NCBI GenBank assembly: GCA_910591455.2
Contig: OU342814.1
Span: 19,586,768 to 19,650,767, forward strand
Length of the DNA stretch: 64,000 bases
Source: Pholis gunnellus
Lineage: Eukaryota; Chordata; Actinopteri; Perciformes; Pholidae
Direction: 5' to 3'
In this document: positions 62,464 to 64,000 of the stretch, piece by piece
Layout of the letters: the number at the start of each line of letters is the position of its first letter
How positions within the stretch are numbered: the first letter of the stretch is position 1
Translations under genes and position numbers: made by a program
The notes under the pieces: generated by a model
What the model was told of the DNA's origin: nothing
The model's database searches: none
The model's input: the letters and a program-made list of their open reading frames with translations, nothing else

Positions 62464-63505
62464 TTAACATGTGGTGGTAATCATTGGCTCTAATGTATCT
62501 TGGTGAGATTCTTTTTCATCAAGCGTCTCCTTCTCATTGTATGTTTTGCTGTCATCGCTTAGTGTCGGTGGTTGTGCTGAGTGCTGGGCTTTCACTTTGA
62601 ACACATCCCACTTCTCAGGAAGCAACCCTTTGTTGAAAAGCACAGAAGCCAGGTAGGAGAACAACAAGTTGGCAGCGATGGCAGACAGCATGGCGATGGT
62701 CCTCACTGGGGAGTACTGAACATAAAAGCCATCCTCGAGAGTGCATCCTGGGAAGTGTATGACTGGTGCTGCCCCTAGTGATGACTCTCCACTGAGCAGT
62801 CTTAACACCAACCCTGTCGACCAGCCCATAACAGCCCCGTAAAAGTTAGATATGTTGAAGAAGAGGACACAGACGAGCTGAGAGAAGATCAATATGTAGC
62901 ACACTTCAGTGCTAAGGAACACCATCCAAATGATACTATTTTTAAGGTTGGTGAGTGATGCACCGATCAAGCCTGCCACAACCACAGTAGCACGGATCAC
63001 CCACTGGATTTCTCTCTGTGATGCCTGAATAAAAAGGAAACAGCAAAGACAGATTTGTTTCAGAGAAGTAATGGAGCTAAGGTTTTACATTCTGACAATC
63101 TTTTCTCATTGTACCCTTCTACTTGATCTACTGCCCTTTTGCTCCACAATGCCCATTCATTACTTTTATTTCACTCGCAGTCGCTTCCAACTCTTTTCAG
63201 TTTCTCATTCAAGTCTTTGAAAAGGAAGTTTTGCCTCCTGGTTTTTTGAGATGTAGCAATTTAAGAAACATTCTTAGTTGTTCACACCTGAGGCCTCAGG
63301 ATAGCCTTGTAGATGTTGCAAGTGAAAATGGAGGCTGCAGACAGCAAAGCAGAGTCGGCTGATGACATAGCAGCGGCAGAAATGGCTCCGGTGCCGATGA
63401 TAGCAACGAAGGTTGGGGTGAGGTAGTTCAGGGCGATAGGCATGACCATAGCTCCCTCCCCACGTTCCAACGGAGACGGAGAACCATAAGAAGTGAGGTT
63501 CCAGT
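62464..63505 (-). CDS. High-affinity choline transporter-like protein, copy 2 (last two exons only)
   Basis: Exons 63288-63505 (218 bases) and 62464-63024 (561 bases) match exons 7 and 8 of copy 1 in length, phase and splice sites and are free of stops. Exon 7 differs by one residue (Thr to Ala after SSADS). Exon 8 differs by eight of 186 residues: five of these are in one small cluster (52,911-52,948 in copy 1), and one changes the Gly-Glu-Pro to Gly-Glu-Ser. Exons 1-6 would lie beyond position 64,000, so whether copy 2 is a complete gene is unknown. The two visible exons look like functional coding sequence, with substitutions but no disabling changes. Confidence 0.85.
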
Positions 63506-64000
63506 CTGGCATGTAGACAGATATGATAAACAAAGAGAAAATGAAACATATTTCTGACCAGCTATGTTCGCAGGAATTTAACAGCTTGACCATTTTTGTG
63601 TTTGAGTTCAGTTCAGCCTCTAAATGATCTCACTAGGAGCTCCGCTTCCTGCTCTTATTCGTCCCCATGTCTCTCTCCCTCTTCCACTAATCTCTGTGCG
63701 TTATTGAAGCAGATTCACAAAGCCTCGGAATTGACAGAAATTGGCTGCTCAAATTTTGCAATTTTAAAGTATGTGCTTCAATTTGCAATTGTGCAATTTG
63801 CCGGTGCGAATTTGCACCTAATCCTGTCTTTCCATTAACTTTGTATATAATGTTGTCCACCAAATGAAGCGCTGGACTAAGTCCAGTCAGGAAGACTTCC
63901 CTTTTGCATGCTTAGGCCTGTAGTTCCATACTTTCTGCCACACAGTTCAGACATGCTCACTCTTAATCTCCATGCTGTCATTGTTTGGGGCTTTCAATCA

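Larger units (their letters stand above)
61721..64000. repeat. Tandem segmental duplication, copy 2 (cut by window end)
   Basis: This segment repeats the sequence starting at 51,551. Coding parts differ at about 1-2 percent of bases outside one divergent island; non-coding parts show more substitutions and several indels, including loss of about 220 bases next to 62,200. The homology continues unbroken to position 64,000, so the right end of the unit is outside the window. Confidence 0.88.

Noticed and set aside
61721..64000. Processed retrocopy as the explanation for the second transporter copy
   Set aside because: Introns, splice sites and flanking non-coding DNA are duplicated too, so this is a DNA-level tandem duplication.

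Overview
This is vertebrate nuclear DNA, almost certainly from a ray-finned (teleost) fish. The genes are split by GT-AG introns. The repeats are fish-type: tRNA-derived SINE-like elements, a hAT-like MITE, L2-like LINE relics and long CA tracts. The two recognisable gene families keep a vertebrate exon layout. Everything recognised as coding is on the minus strand, apart from retrotransposon relics.

Layout. Positions 1-11,000 are AT-rich and apparently intergenic, with one isolated exon-like block at 767-874 and simple repeats. From about 11,550 to 50,345, on the minus strand, lies one large gene that I identify as kif20b (mitotic kinesin-6, MPHOSPH1). I could chain 32 coding exons in consistent reading phase from an ATG at 49,789 to a TAA at 13,055. 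They give about 1,854 codons, close to the roughly 1,820 residues of human KIF20B. The order is motor domain, acidic post-motor region, long coiled coil, and a basic tail whose last two exons match the end of the vertebrate protein. A 14.4 kb intron (16,408-30,847) separates the last four exons from the rest. The 5' end at about 50.3 kb has paired CCAAT boxes, an NRF1-like site and a TTTGAA element, the arrangement of a G2/M-expressed promoter.

From 51,551 to the right end is a head-to-tail tandem duplication. Copy 1 (51,551 to 61,720) holds a complete eight-exon SLC5A7-like gene (high-affinity choline transporter family, 560 residues, exons between 58,508 and 52,466). Copy 2 starts at 61,721 and is cut by the window end after its last two exons. 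The junction falls exactly where an L2-like LINE relic ends. Coding sequence of the copies is nearly identical except for one 38 bp island with nine differences.

Most notable observations: (1) a run of 14-residue (42 bp) coiled-coil repeats inside one kif20b exon, followed by a looser repeat of about 18 residues in the next exon; (2) the recent duplication of a choline-transporter-like gene with a sharply bounded divergence island in a membrane segment; (3) a GC-AG intron in the kif20b motor domain. I found no CRISPR array, operon, bacterial feature or canonical tRNA or rRNA gene. I see no evidence for a wholly new biological system.
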